Positions 54,908 through 63,992 of a stretch of DNA of 64,000 nt are shown one piece after another. The translations under genes and the position numbers were made by a program. Origin of the DNA: Tenacibaculum larymnensis (GTDB lineage: Bacteria; Bacteroidota; Bacteroidia; Flavobacteriales; Flavobacteriaceae); the NCBI RefSeq assembly GCF_028829235.1, contig NZ_JAIWJY010000001.1:248001-312000 (forward strand), written 5' to 3'. The stretch's first letter is position 1. Every line of letters starts with the position of its first letter. The notes beneath the pieces were generated by a model. It was not told where the DNA came from and ran no database searches. It saw only the letters and a list, made by a program, of their open reading frames with translations.

Positions 54908-55831
54908 ATGCTTATGAAACGTATAAAATTACTTTTAGTACTACTTATTAGTAGTGTAACACTTACGTCATGTGTTGTAAGAAATGAAATTGTAGATGAT
55001 GGTTTTTCATTAAACGAATATATTTCAAGTTATGATTTATGGTATGTAGATTATCACAGAACAACAGGTAGTGGAGAAGTTCCTTTTTTATCTAGAGCAT
55101 TTACCATTTCTTTTTTAAACGGAACCATGTATGCAAATAACAATATTGTAGATATTGGTAAAACAGGGAATGGTTTTGGAATAGCTGTAGGTAATTATGG
55201 AACCTATGGAACCGTTTTAGAAACGCGTCATGATATAGATGGATACTTTGAATTTGACGTGGTACAACTTTCTAGTAATGAAATTAGAATTGATGATTTA
55301 TCGCAGAATGTCAGTTATTATTTAGTAGGTTACCAAGTAAACACTTTTGATTATGACATGTTGTTCTATGAAAATATTGAGTATTTTTTACAAGAGTTTG
55401 AAGCTTGGGAAAGAACTGAAAGATTTAATGGTGTTGAAAACCCATTTGATTATGAAAATTATTTACAGTTTACTCCTGAAAATGATGTAACATTCTACTC
55501 GTCTCACGACCCTTTTGGCACAAATATTGATTACATAAGTTGGGACTTTAAAGGGAGCTATATAGTTCGTGATGTTCAGGGTGAAGAAAATTTAAAATAT
55601 TTAACACTTAATTATGATAACGGAGATACTGAAGAGTTTGATTTAACCGTTATAAATGACGAAACAATAAGGTTATACCATGTTAGTTCACAAACAACAT
55701 ATGTTTTTTCTGGAAGAGGTTTTATACAATATCTTAAAGGAGAAAAAACAAGTACTGCTAAACCAGCTGTAAGAAATAGTGGTAGAAAGCGTACTAAAAT
55801 AGAAAGAGAAACAGTTCCGAAAAGGAAATAA
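54908..55831 (+). CDS. Lipoprotein of unknown function, acidic beta-rich
   Basis: A 307-residue lipoprotein (SSVTLTSCVVRNE, lipidated Cys near 22); the start is ATG at 54908 or 54914. Two halves each look like a lipocalin-type beta barrel: SSYDLWYVDYHRTTG and a second at ISWDFKGSYIVRD. Both end in a strand-rich segment with the pattern NEIRIDDLS / DETIRLYHVS. This suggests an internal duplication. The C-terminal 40 residues are a basic tail (RNSGRKRTKIERETVPKRK). Function unknown. Confidence 0.7.
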   Translation: MLMKRIKLLLVLLISSVTLTSCVVRNEIVDDGFSLNEYISSYDLWYVDYHRTTGSGEVPFLSRAFTISFLNGTMYANNNIVDIGKTGNGFGIAVGNYGTYGTVLETRHDIDGYFEFDVVQLSSNEIRIDDLSQNVSYYLVGYQVNTFDYDMLFYENIEYFLQEFEAWERTERFNGVENPFDYENYLQFTPENDVTFYSSHDPFGTNIDYISWDFKGSYIVRDVQGEENLKYLTLNYDNGDTEEFDLTVINDETIRLYHVSSQTTYVFSGRGFIQYLKGEKTSTAKPAVRNSGRKRTKIERETVPKRK

Positions 55832-55882
55832 AAATAAAGTTTGGTTAGTTGATTTTTGGTTGGTGTAGTAGCCAACTAAAAG

Positions 55883-55909
55883 GAACCGCTCCGTAAGGGG
55901 CGGTTTTTC
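55883..55909 (+). terminator. Rho-independent terminator
   Basis: AACCGCTCC / GGGGCGGTT hairpin with a T run. Confidence 0.85.
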
Positions 55910-55965
55910 ATTTTATAATAGTGGCTTAACATAAAAAACTTTACCTTTATACAAAACAAAACACC

Positions 55966-56721
55966 ATGCAACAAACTGCTTTAATTACAGGAGCAACCTC
56001 AGGTATTGGTAAGGCAACCGCTCAACTTTTTGCTAAGAATAACATTAACTTAATTATTTGTGGTAGACGTATAGAAAAGCTTCAAAAGCTTCAACAAGAA
56101 CTATCTCAATTTACCAAAGTACATATACTTCCGTTTGATGTTCGTTATAATGAAGAAGTACAAAATGCTATTAATAGTTTACCTGATGAATTTAAACATA
56201 TTGATATTCTTATTAACAATGCTGGTAATGCTCATGGATTAGATAGCATTCAAAATGGAAATATTGACGATTGGGATGCCATGATTGACGGAAACGTAAA
56301 AGGTCTTTTATATGTTTCAAAAGCAATTATTCCTCAAATGGTAGAGCGTAACAACGGCTTTATTGTAAATATTGGTTCTATTGCAGGAAAAGATGTGTAC
56401 CCTAATGGAAATGTGTATTGTGCATCAAAGTTTGCTGTAAACGCTTTAAGTAAAGGAATGCGTATAGATTTGAATCAACATAATATTCGCGTAAGCGCTA
56501 TTCATCCTGGGTTGGTAGAAACAGAATTTTCTGACGTTCGTTTTAAAGGAGATTCTGAAAGAGCTAAAACCGTATATCAAGGCTACAAAGCACTACAACC
56601 TGAAGATATTGCAGATATTATTCACTTTGTAGTTACACGTCCGTACCATGTTAATATTGAAGATTTAATTGTATATCCAACAGCCCAAGCTAGTGCAACT
56701 ATTGTGAACAAAAATGCTTAA
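55966..56721 (+). CDS. Short-chain dehydrogenase/reductase
   Basis: A 251-residue SDR oxidoreductase with the NAD(P) motif TGATSGIGKATAQ (residues about 8-20), the NNAGNAHG segment, catalytic Ser in NIGSIAGKD and the YCASK catalytic pair. A GRR at the cofactor region suggests NADPH preference. Resembles YdfG-type 3-hydroxy acid dehydrogenases. It is followed at 3 bp by the AlbA-type gene. Confidence 0.9.
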   Translation: MQQTALITGATSGIGKATAQLFAKNNINLIICGRRIEKLQKLQQELSQFTKVHILPFDVRYNEEVQNAINSLPDEFKHIDILINNAGNAHGLDSIQNGNIDDWDAMIDGNVKGLLYVSKAIIPQMVERNNGFIVNIGSIAGKDVYPNGNVYCASKFAVNALSKGMRIDLNQHNIRVSAIHPGLVETEFSDVRFKGDSERAKTVYQGYKALQPEDIADIIHFVVTRPYHVNIEDLIVYPTAQASATIVNKNA

Positions 56722-56724
56722 GTT

Positions 56725-57864
56725 GTGATTAACAAACGTCTTTTAATTAAAAACTTACTGTCTCATAACGATGAAAATAGTTTTTATGATAAAAAACAAA
56801 AGTTATCCTTAGGTTCTAAAGAAGGAAAAGCTAAGTTTATAAAACACGTTTGCGCCCTTTCTAATTCAAACCCTAACAATAATTCTTACATTGTTATTGG
56901 TATTGAAGATGAAGAAAATAAAATTATTGGTGTAGATTTTTATGATGATAGTAAAATTCAAAATTTAGTAAATGCTTATCTGAATAACCCACCTAAAATA
57001 GAGTATGAAAACGTTCCTTTTCCTCGTTTACAACGTCATAAGGTAATTGGTTTGGTAACTATTTATCCTACCAAATTAATTACCTCTTTATCTAAAAATG
57101 CCTGGAAGTATCGTAGAGGAACAATTTTTTATCGTAGAGGTAGTAACTCTATGCCTGCTGAGAAAAACTTTATTATTAAAAACAACAACAAGGCTATTGT
57201 TGAAGCTATTGAAAAGAATGCAAGTAATAATATACAGCTCACACTCGATGGTGTTTTTGATTTTATTGAAAGGCATAAACCAGAATATAATCCGCAATAC
57301 AAGGTGTTTAACGAACAGTTTGTGCTTTGTTGGGCTGGAAAGAAGAAGATTATAAATAATGAAGAGTTTTTTACACGAGTTGATATTGAATTAATAAACG
57401 AACAAGTACGTTTGTTTTTTTCTTCGTTAGATGATGTACAAATTAATTATAACGAACAATCATTTATTATTACTGAGTACATTGTTTTAGGGATTGATAA
57501 GAGTGAAAAACGTTATCCGTTAGAAAAAACGATTATCAATTTTAAAGATAACGGAAAGCATGACATTGTAACCGAATTTCTCTTTGAAGCTCCTCAGTAT
57601 CATAACGATATTTTACAGCTTATTTATAAAAACAATAATAGTATTGTTGCTAAAATTGTAAAAAAGAAACCACTTTCGGTTATAGAACATGAAGATGTAT
57701 ATCGATTACCCACCTCCTATTTAATTTGTTATTTAAACGGTTTTGAAAGTGCTCCTCTACAACTTAAAAAAGCAAAAAATTATATCAAAAACTTAGAAGA
57801 TAAAACTACCTATATTAAATACAAAGAAGCCATGCGTGTAATACGTAAAGTGAAGTATAATTAA
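56725..57864 (+). CDS. AlbA_2/Schlafen-type ATP-binding domain protein
   Basis: A 379-residue protein with GTG as the likely start (56725, 3 bp after the SDR stop). The N-terminal about 160 residues match the AlbA_2/Schlafen core (ENSFYDKKQKLSLGSKEGKA, SYIVIGIEDEENKIIGVDF, the PPKIEYENVPF segment and YRRGSNSMPA). The rest is unassigned, basic and helical. Proteins with this core are often linked to nucleic-acid processing or defence; exact role unknown. It is convergent with the SRA-HNH nuclease gene. Confidence 0.8.
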   Translation: MINKRLLIKNLLSHNDENSFYDKKQKLSLGSKEGKAKFIKHVCALSNSNPNNNSYIVIGIEDEENKIIGVDFYDDSKIQNLVNAYLNNPPKIEYENVPFPRLQRHKVIGLVTIYPTKLITSLSKNAWKYRRGTIFYRRGSNSMPAEKNFIIKNNNKAIVEAIEKNASNNIQLTLDGVFDFIERHKPEYNPQYKVFNEQFVLCWAGKKKIINNEEFFTRVDIELINEQVRLFFSSLDDVQINYNEQSFIITEYIVLGIDKSEKRYPLEKTIINFKDNGKHDIVTEFLFEAPQYHNDILQLIYKNNNSIVAKIVKKKPLSVIEHEDVYRLPTSYLICYLNGFESAPLQLKKAKNYIKNLEDKTTYIKYKEAMRVIRKVKYN

Positions 57865-57884
57865 CAATTTTTTATTACAAAAAA

Positions 57885-58775
57885 TTAGCTAAGTTTTTTA
57901 TAGTGATGTTCTCTATGATATTTAATAAGTTCTTTATCAAGAACATGCTTTGGGTGCACTTTTAAAGGACCTCTATCTACTCCTAGAATATTAAAGTCAT
58001 CATCAATTGATATAATTCCTAGGTCAAACATTATATGGTGGTTAGGACATAAACATAGGATATTTTCTTTAGTATCTGGTCCATCATGCGGCTTACCTAG
58101 AGCTTTAATATGTGCAGCCTCAGAATAACTCTTTATCTGACTTTTTATTTGAATTCCACAAACTTGGCAAGTATCATCATACATTTTTTTTACATATTTG
58201 GCTACCTTAGTTTCTCTAATAACTCTATTTGTAATATACTCTTGACGCCTCGTTGAATTATAATTTGAATCTGGTTCATTAATTATATTATTTTCTTCTT
58301 CATTTAGTCGCCGTGCTTGATTTATCATTTTTTCTAATCTAAATCTCCAAATTACATAACCACTTTTACCTTTATCATGCCAATAGTCTTTAACTAAAAA
58401 AAGACCATCATATCTATACCCTTCTTCTGGAGAAAACTTTGAATCCTTATCATATCCCCTTATTACCCTCACGGGTAATTGATTTTCACAAGAAATAGCT
58501 AATGCTTTATTACCTCTTGTTAAAGTTTGGTCAGCAACTTGAATTTTAGAATTATTACTTCTGCCTCCGTGACCTGTATATATAATAATATCACCTAAAT
58601 CTTCATCATCCTCATATCCACCAGAAATTACAATTGAATCTGATCCTTCATTTTCAGAGCCACTAATTCCAGCTTGAGTTGGTCTATGAACTTTAGAAAT
58701 AGAAAGGTCTATTCTGTTTTTAAAAGTATCTCCTTCTAAAACTCCTTCTATTTCACCAAATATTCTCTTTTTCAT
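57885..58775 (-). CDS. SRA (YDG)-HNH modification-dependent endonuclease
   Basis: A 296-residue protein with an N-terminal SRA/YDG domain (residues 1-150: FGEIEGVLEGDTFKNRIDLS, HRPTQAGISGSENEGSDSIV, SGGYEDDED and EEGYRYDGLFLV), which reads modified cytosine, and a C-terminal HNH nuclease (about 200-260: Cys203 and Cys206, His222, the Cys241/Cys243 pair and His246/His247). Such fusions are type IV restriction enzymes that cut methylated or hydroxymethylated DNA, a defence role. The convergent AlbA-type gene is a possible partner only by position. Confidence 0.9.
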   Translation of the reverse strand: MKKRIFGEIEGVLEGDTFKNRIDLSISKVHRPTQAGISGSENEGSDSIVISGGYEDDEDLGDIIIYTGHGGRSNNSKIQVADQTLTRGNKALAISCENQLPVRVIRGYDKDSKFSPEEGYRYDGLFLVKDYWHDKGKSGYVIWRFRLEKMINQARRLNEEENNIINEPDSNYNSTRRQEYITNRVIRETKVAKYVKKMYDDTCQVCGIQIKSQIKSYSEAAHIKALGKPHDGPDTKENILCLCPNHHIMFDLGIISIDDDFNILGVDRGPLKVHPKHVLDKELIKYHREHHYKKLS

Positions 58776-58812
58776 ATCAATTTATTCTTTAAAGAATTCA
58801 TGCCTCGAAATT

Positions 58813-59544
58813 CTACCTCAACACTAATTGTACAATTGTAACTATTCCAATTAACAGAATAAAAGACAACGATAGTTTTCTAAATTTTGACTGTGGTATA
58901 TATGCTAATATTTTCTTTCCTAAAAATGACCCTACTAGCCCTATTACGAATAAAAAAGGCACATATTTTAAATCATGGTCATGAATATAACCGTTGTTGT
59001 AGTAGACAAATGTTCTTGAAAAATCAATCATAAAATCTATAAAAGCCGAAGTTGCTATAAACACACTTTTTTCTAAATTAAAAGCTGCCATAGTTAAACC
59101 TCTAATAGCTCCACCGGTACCTAACAATCCAGCAGAAAACCCTGAAAAAGAACCTCCTACAATAGCATTTTTTCTGTTTGGAGAAATAGTAAACTTACTT
59201 TTAATCAGGAAGAAAGCACTAAATGCAACTAAAAACAGTCCTAAAAATATTTCTAAATATGTACTGTTTAGATGTTTTGATAATATTCCTCCTAAAATCA
59301 CAAAAACGACTGAAGGAATTCCGATGTTTATCAACAATTTCTTATCTAATCCTTTTTTAAACAAAAAAATTTTACTCACATTACTCGACAAATGAAAAAT
59401 AGCTGTAAGCCCTAAAACGGAATAAAAATCGAAATAAAAATTTCCTAACGGAACAAAGAAAACTGATGATCCGAAGCCACCTATTGTTCCAATAACTTCA
59501 GCTACTAGAGCTAATAGTAAAAATATGAAGTTAATATCTTTCAT
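58813..59544 (-). CDS. TauE/SafE-family permease
   Basis: A 243-residue membrane protein with seven or eight helices and the TauE/SafE repeats (IGGFGSSVFFVPLGNFYF, GTGGAIRGLTMAAFNL). The family exports sulfite, organosulfonates or other anions; the substrate here is not evident. It lies 6 bp downstream of the cyclase gene, so they are co-transcribed. Confidence 0.88.
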   Translation of the reverse strand: MKDINFIFLLLALVAEVIGTIGGFGSSVFFVPLGNFYFDFYSVLGLTAIFHLSSNVSKIFLFKKGLDKKLLINIGIPSVVFVILGGILSKHLNSTYLEIFLGLFLVAFSAFFLIKSKFTISPNRKNAIVGGSFSGFSAGLLGTGGAIRGLTMAAFNLEKSVFIATSAFIDFMIDFSRTFVYYNNGYIHDHDLKYVPFLFVIGLVGSFLGKKILAYIPQSKFRKLSLSFILLIGIVTIVQLVLR

Positions 59545-59550
59545 CGTTTT

Positions 59551-60312
59551 TTATTCTAACATAGCAACCACTCTTGCTGGAGCAGCTGAAGCTCCTACAA
59601 TTTTTAGCGGAAATACCGCTACTTTAAATCCAGTTAACGGTAATACATCTAAGTTTACCAATTGTTCCATATGACAATACTCCTTGTTTTGTCCTACTAA
59701 ATGCCCTTCCCAGAACAATTCAGAGTTATTAGTTTCTTTTGCTTTTTGAATCATGTACGGAAGTGGTAAATCCCATCCCCAAGCATCAATTCCCATCACT
59801 TTAATTCCTTGATCAATCAACCACTCAGTTGCTTTTGCACTTACTCCAGTACCTTTTTTATGAAAGTCTTTTGTTCCGTTAAATTTATCGCGTCCTGTTT
59901 TAATCAATACAATCATATTTGGTTGTATTTCTAGCTGATTTTCTTCTAAAAATTGTTGAATATCTTCAACTGTGATTGGATCAAAATCTACCTTATGTTT
60001 CATGTCAATCACAATACCTTCTCCAAAACACCAATCTAACGGAACTTCATCTATCGTTTTTGCTTTTTCTCCATTAACTGTTGGAGAATAATGCCAAGGT
60101 GCATCAATATGAGTTGTGGAGTGTACTCCCATTTTTTGAATTGTATCATCTGCCCATCCTGTAAAGTTTTTAGGAAAAAGCTTGAATGGTAATCCTAGTA
60201 TTCTAATTAGCCATTTTGCTTTATGGTGTGGTTTATGTTTTATTTTAACTTTCATAAACCAAGGATCTTGTTTGTTATACTGAATAGGCTTGGATAGATC
60301 GATAATTTTCAT
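59551..60312 (-). CDS. Cyclase-family (KynB-like) hydrolase
   Basis: 253 residues from the ATG at 60312 (MKIIDLSKPIQ); the longer frame from 60336 is less likely. The metal-binding pattern HSTTHIDAPWHYSP of the cyclase/kynurenine formamidase family is present, followed by DVEDIQ-like and WLIDQGIKVMGIDAWGWDLP segments. It hydrolyses amides or related bonds with a divalent metal. Substrate unknown; the TauE-type permease downstream may export the product. Confidence 0.85.
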   Translation of the reverse strand: MKIIDLSKPIQYNKQDPWFMKVKIKHKPHHKAKWLIRILGLPFKLFPKNFTGWADDTIQKMGVHSTTHIDAPWHYSPTVNGEKAKTIDEVPLDWCFGEGIVIDMKHKVDFDPITVEDIQQFLEENQLEIQPNMIVLIKTGRDKFNGTKDFHKKGTGVSAKATEWLIDQGIKVMGIDAWGWDLPLPYMIQKAKETNNSELFWEGHLVGQNKEYCHMEQLVNLDVLPLTGFKVAVFPLKIVGASAAPARVVAMLE

Positions 60313-60345
60313 AGTAACGTTAGTTGTTACAAACAAAGATAAAAG

Positions 60346-60375
60346 AAAATCCCTCGCTTTTTTGCGAGGGGCTTA
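60346..60375 (-). terminator. Terminator after GH92 gene
   Basis: CCCTCGC / GCGAGGG hairpin, with a T-rich tail on the minus strand, between the GH92 stop and the cyclase start. Confidence 0.75.
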
Positions 60376-60381
60376 TATTGT

Positions 60382-62703
60382 TTATTTGTTACTCATTTCG
60401 AAGACTATTTCACCTCCATTCACAATATCTTGATGGCTTAACAAAAAGTTGCCTAACTTCTTACCATTAACGGTCACGCTTTTTACATATACATTTTCTT
60501 TACTTTGGTTTTTTGCCATAATTTTAAGCGTTTTTCCATTTTCTAAATGAATAGTCGCTTCTTTTATGTTTGGGCTTCCCAAAGCATAGTAAGGCGATCC
60601 TGGAGTTACTGGATAAAAACCTAAACTACTAAAAATATACCATGCACTCATTTGCCCTGCATCGTCGTTTCCACATAAACCTTCTACAGTATCTGCATAC
60701 ATTGTGTCCATAATCATGCGAACACGTTGTTGTGTTTTTTCTGGATGTCCTGTCCAGTTATATAAATACGGAATATGATGTCCTGGTTCATTACCATGTA
60801 CATAATTACCTATAATTCCATCTCTCGTAATATCTTCATGATGTGCAATATATTTATCATCTATTTCGGTTGTAAATAGCTCATCTAATTGCTTACTGAA
60901 TTTTTCTTTACCTCCCATCATTTCAATCATATTATCAATGTTTTGAGGCACGTATAACCCATAATTCCATGCATTTCCTTCTATAAAACCTTGACCGTGG
61001 GTATCCATCGGATCAAAACTCTCTCTAAACTTTCCATTAGATAACTTAGGACGCATAAAACCTATCGTTGGATCATACACGTTTTTATAATATTCAGCTC
61101 TCGCTAAATACTCATTTTCTGTATCCTTATCTCCTACTTTAGTAGCTATTTGAGCAATACACCAATCATTATAGGCATATTCTAGTGTTTTTGAAACAGA
61201 TGAACCACTTTTATCTTCTGGAACATATTTGTAATCCATATAGTCTCCTATTCCATCAAAATACCTAACAGTAGCTGTATTAGTTGAAGCTTTAAGTGCA
61301 TGATTTACATCAAAATTTCCTACATTTTTTGCCAATGCATCTGCAATTACAGAGGTTGCATGATAACCTATCATACACCAGTTTTCATTCGCATAATGAC
61401 TCCAAATAGGTAGCATTTTATGAACGCTTTGATCATGATGTGCTAACATAGATTTTATCATATCGTTATTTCGCTGTGGTTGCGTAATATTATATAGCGG
61501 GTGTAACGCTCTGTAGGTGTCCCAAAGAGAAAAAATAGTATAGTTTGTAAATCCTTCTGAAGTATAAATATTTTGATCTAATCCACGGTATTTTCCATCG
61601 ACATCTTCATATAAAATAGGAGATAAATTTGTGTGATATAAAGCCGTATAAAATGTTGTTTTGTCTTTTTCTGAAATGGTTTCTACATCAATTTTGCTAA
61701 GCTCTTTATTCCACTTATTTTTAGTTTCTTCTTTTGTTTTATTGAAATCCCAATTAGGAATTTCAGTATTTAAATTATTAAGTGCTCCATTAGTACTTAC
61801 AGGAGATAAAGCAAATTTTACCTTAATTTTCTCTCCTTCTTCAGTATCAAAATTAAAATAGGCTCTAATATCTTTTCCTGCCATTTCAGGAAAATTTTCA
61901 TTTTGTTTAAACTTTCTATAAAAACCATCATAAGTTTCCTTATTGTATTTTTTATGTCCGTAACTTTTAAATGGTTTAGAGAATTCCATAGCAAAGAACA
62001 CTTTTTTTGTTCTAGCCCATCCTTTTGTTTGTCTGTAGCCTGTTACCAGCGAATCATTTTCAACACGGATAAATGTCCATACATTTTTGTTGTCATGATG
62101 ATATACATTGTATACTAAATCTAGAATAATGTGTGCGTTGTCTGATTTTGGAAACGTATATTGATGAAAACCTACACGTTCACTTGCAGTAAGCTCTGCT
62201 TTAATATTATAACTATCTAAGTTTACCTCATAAAACCCAGGAGAAGCTTTTTCTGTATCATGTGAAAAAGTAGAGTAAAAACCTTTGGTTCCTTCTTTCG
62301 TTTTTAGTGGATCTAAAACTAAATCACCAGTAGTTGGCATTACTAAAAAGTCTCCAAGATCAGCGTGCCCTGTTCCACTAAAGTTTGTATGTGCAAAACC
62401 AATAATGGTTGAGTCTTTATATTGGTATCCTGCACAATACTCATATGTTTCTTTGTTATACCTCCCATCTTCATCAAACATTACCTCAAAATTTGTTTGA
62501 GGGCTTAATTGTACCATGCCAAAAGGAGCAGTTGCACCTGGAAAAACATGTCCCATTTTACTGGTTCCAATTAAAGGGTTTACATACTTTGTGTAATCTT
62601 TTAAATCCGTACTCTCTTTTGTTATTTTTTTAGAGTTTTTGCTACACCCTATACCTAATAAAAGTATAAAAAGAAGAAGTGATAAGCTTGTTATTTTTTT
62701 CAT
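60382..62703 (-). CDS. GH92 alpha-mannosidase, lipoprotein
   Basis: 773 residues from the ATG at 62703; a longer frame starts at 62730. Lipoprotein signal (LLLGIGCSKNSKK). The GH92 family layout is complete: YVNPLIGTSKMGHVFPGATA, FSGTGHADLGDF, the LWDTYRALHPL motif and the C-terminal MSAWYIFSSLGFYPVTPGSP with GNDDAGQ nearby, which holds the catalytic and calcium-binding acidic residues. It removes alpha-mannose from N-glycans or mannans at the cell surface. No SusC/SusD pair is adjacent in the window. Confidence 0.95.
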   Translation of the reverse strand: MKKITSLSLLLFILLLGIGCSKNSKKITKESTDLKDYTKYVNPLIGTSKMGHVFPGATAPFGMVQLSPQTNFEVMFDEDGRYNKETYEYCAGYQYKDSTIIGFAHTNFSGTGHADLGDFLVMPTTGDLVLDPLKTKEGTKGFYSTFSHDTEKASPGFYEVNLDSYNIKAELTASERVGFHQYTFPKSDNAHIILDLVYNVYHHDNKNVWTFIRVENDSLVTGYRQTKGWARTKKVFFAMEFSKPFKSYGHKKYNKETYDGFYRKFKQNENFPEMAGKDIRAYFNFDTEEGEKIKVKFALSPVSTNGALNNLNTEIPNWDFNKTKEETKNKWNKELSKIDVETISEKDKTTFYTALYHTNLSPILYEDVDGKYRGLDQNIYTSEGFTNYTIFSLWDTYRALHPLYNITQPQRNNDMIKSMLAHHDQSVHKMLPIWSHYANENWCMIGYHATSVIADALAKNVGNFDVNHALKASTNTATVRYFDGIGDYMDYKYVPEDKSGSSVSKTLEYAYNDWCIAQIATKVGDKDTENEYLARAEYYKNVYDPTIGFMRPKLSNGKFRESFDPMDTHGQGFIEGNAWNYGLYVPQNIDNMIEMMGGKEKFSKQLDELFTTEIDDKYIAHHEDITRDGIIGNYVHGNEPGHHIPYLYNWTGHPEKTQQRVRMIMDTMYADTVEGLCGNDDAGQMSAWYIFSSLGFYPVTPGSPYYALGSPNIKEATIHLENGKTLKIMAKNQSKENVYVKSVTVNGKKLGNFLLSHQDIVNGGEIVFEMSNK

Positions 62704-62834
62704 ATCGTTAATAAATACAATTGATAACACTAAAAAAATAAAAAAAAGTCATAAATATTGATTTGAATTTCTAAATTCATAAAAAAAGAAAATTCTAAAC
62801 TTATTATTTCTTTTTGTTTTATAATAAACATACA

Positions 62835-62866
62835 AGAAAAAATCCCTTATAAAATACAAGGGATTA
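62835..62866 (-). terminator. Terminator after helix-hairpin-helix gene
   Basis: AATCCCTT / AAGGGATT hairpin with a 9-nt loop and a T run on the minus strand. Confidence 0.75.
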
Positions 62867-62887
62867 TTATCATTTATTTATAGTCTT

Positions 62888-63421
62888 TTACTTTCCTCCG
62901 TCTAAATCGTCTTGCCAATTTTTTAGCTCTTGCCATTTACCTTCGTAAGCTAATTTTGCTTGTTTAGGCCATGTATTAGGTTTATGAGCTCTATAACGAT
63001 CTCCTCCGCTTTTTAATACTTCTTGACATTTTTCTACAGATGTTTCTGCTAACGACTTCCAGGTATTGATATTAAAATTATGAAAAAGCTCTTCTATTTT
63101 TGGCCCAATTCCTTCTACTATTTTTAAATCATTCTCTTTTATTTTTTTACCAAAAACCTTTTTAACTTCATTTATATTAAATGTTCTTTGTTCTTCAGAT
63201 ATAGAGGGTGCCATATTAGATTTTGCTAATTTTAAATCGGTTTCTAATACCGATTTACTCTCTTTACAGTTTCTTAAACTTGATTCTAACTTTGCTATTT
63301 TATTTTTTAAGAGAACTATTTCATCTTTCTTAATGTTTTTACTTGATAGCTTTCCTAGTAAATAGCCTAAAATAGCGGTAATTATTGCTACTGCTATTGA
63401 AATTAATATACACCAATTCAT
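62888..63421 (-). CDS. Membrane-anchored helix-hairpin-helix protein
   Basis: A 177-residue protein with one N-terminal transmembrane helix (AVAIITAILGYLLGKL), a coiled coil (about 30-70) and a C-terminal helix-hairpin-helix domain (about 95-177: LKIVEGIGPKIEELFHN, WKSLAETSVEKCQEVL, then PNTWPKQAKLAYEGKW and WQDDLDGGK). The domain is found in flavobacterial OmpA-like and ribosomal-protein-like fusions. It may bind DNA or peptides; role unknown. Confidence 0.8.
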   Translation of the reverse strand: MNWCILISIAVAIITAILGYLLGKLSSKNIKKDEIVLLKNKIAKLESSLRNCKESKSVLETDLKLAKSNMAPSISEEQRTFNINEVKKVFGKKIKENDLKIVEGIGPKIEELFHNFNINTWKSLAETSVEKCQEVLKSGGDRYRAHKPNTWPKQAKLAYEGKWQELKNWQDDLDGGK

Positions 63422-63608
63422 GATTTTATTATTCGGTTAATAGTTAGTTAAATTACTGATTGTTAATTTATTAAAAAATATTTAATCTATTAAGAGATTT
63501 TTAAGACCTTATCTTAAATAATTGTTAAGTGTGCATATTTCTTGAAACGTTTTGTTTTTATAGGCGTCTTTTAGCTGTAACCTAATCTTAAAATAAAAAC
63601 TTAACATC

Positions 63609-63992
63609 ATGAAAAAATTTGTATTAACTGCTTTAGCAATCGCTTTATCTTTCGGAACTATTACTGCTGCTTCAACTTCATATGAAGCTCCTGTTAAAAC
63701 TAGCCTAGAATACCCTAACGTAAGTACTTTTTGTAAATTAATTAGAGCCGGAAACTTTGAAGCTGTGAAGGCTATGGTTGAAAACGGAACAGATATTAAC
63801 AGAAAATCTACTGGATTAACTCCTTTAATGTTTGCTGCTAGATATAACAAAGCAGATATTGTTCAATTATTAATTGATAGTGGAGCAAAATTAAAAGTAA
63901 AATCAGAAAGAGGATATACTGCTTTAGAATATGCTAAAATGTCGAAAGCGCATGAAGCTTATACAGTTATTGCTGCTGCTTTAGAAAAATAG
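63609..63992 (+). CDS. Exported ankyrin-repeat protein
   Basis: A 127-residue protein with a signal peptide (LTALAIALSFGTITAAST, cleaved about residue 21-22) and three ankyrin repeats (FEAVKAMVENGTDINRKSTG, LTPLMFAARYNKADIVQLLI, the GYTALEYAKMSKAHEAYTVI unit). It probably mediates protein contacts in the periplasm. It ends 8 bp before the window edge. Confidence 0.85.
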   Translation: MKKFVLTALAIALSFGTITAASTSYEAPVKTSLEYPNVSTFCKLIRAGNFEAVKAMVENGTDINRKSTGLTPLMFAARYNKADIVQLLIDSGAKLKVKSERGYTALEYAKMSKAHEAYTVIAAALEK

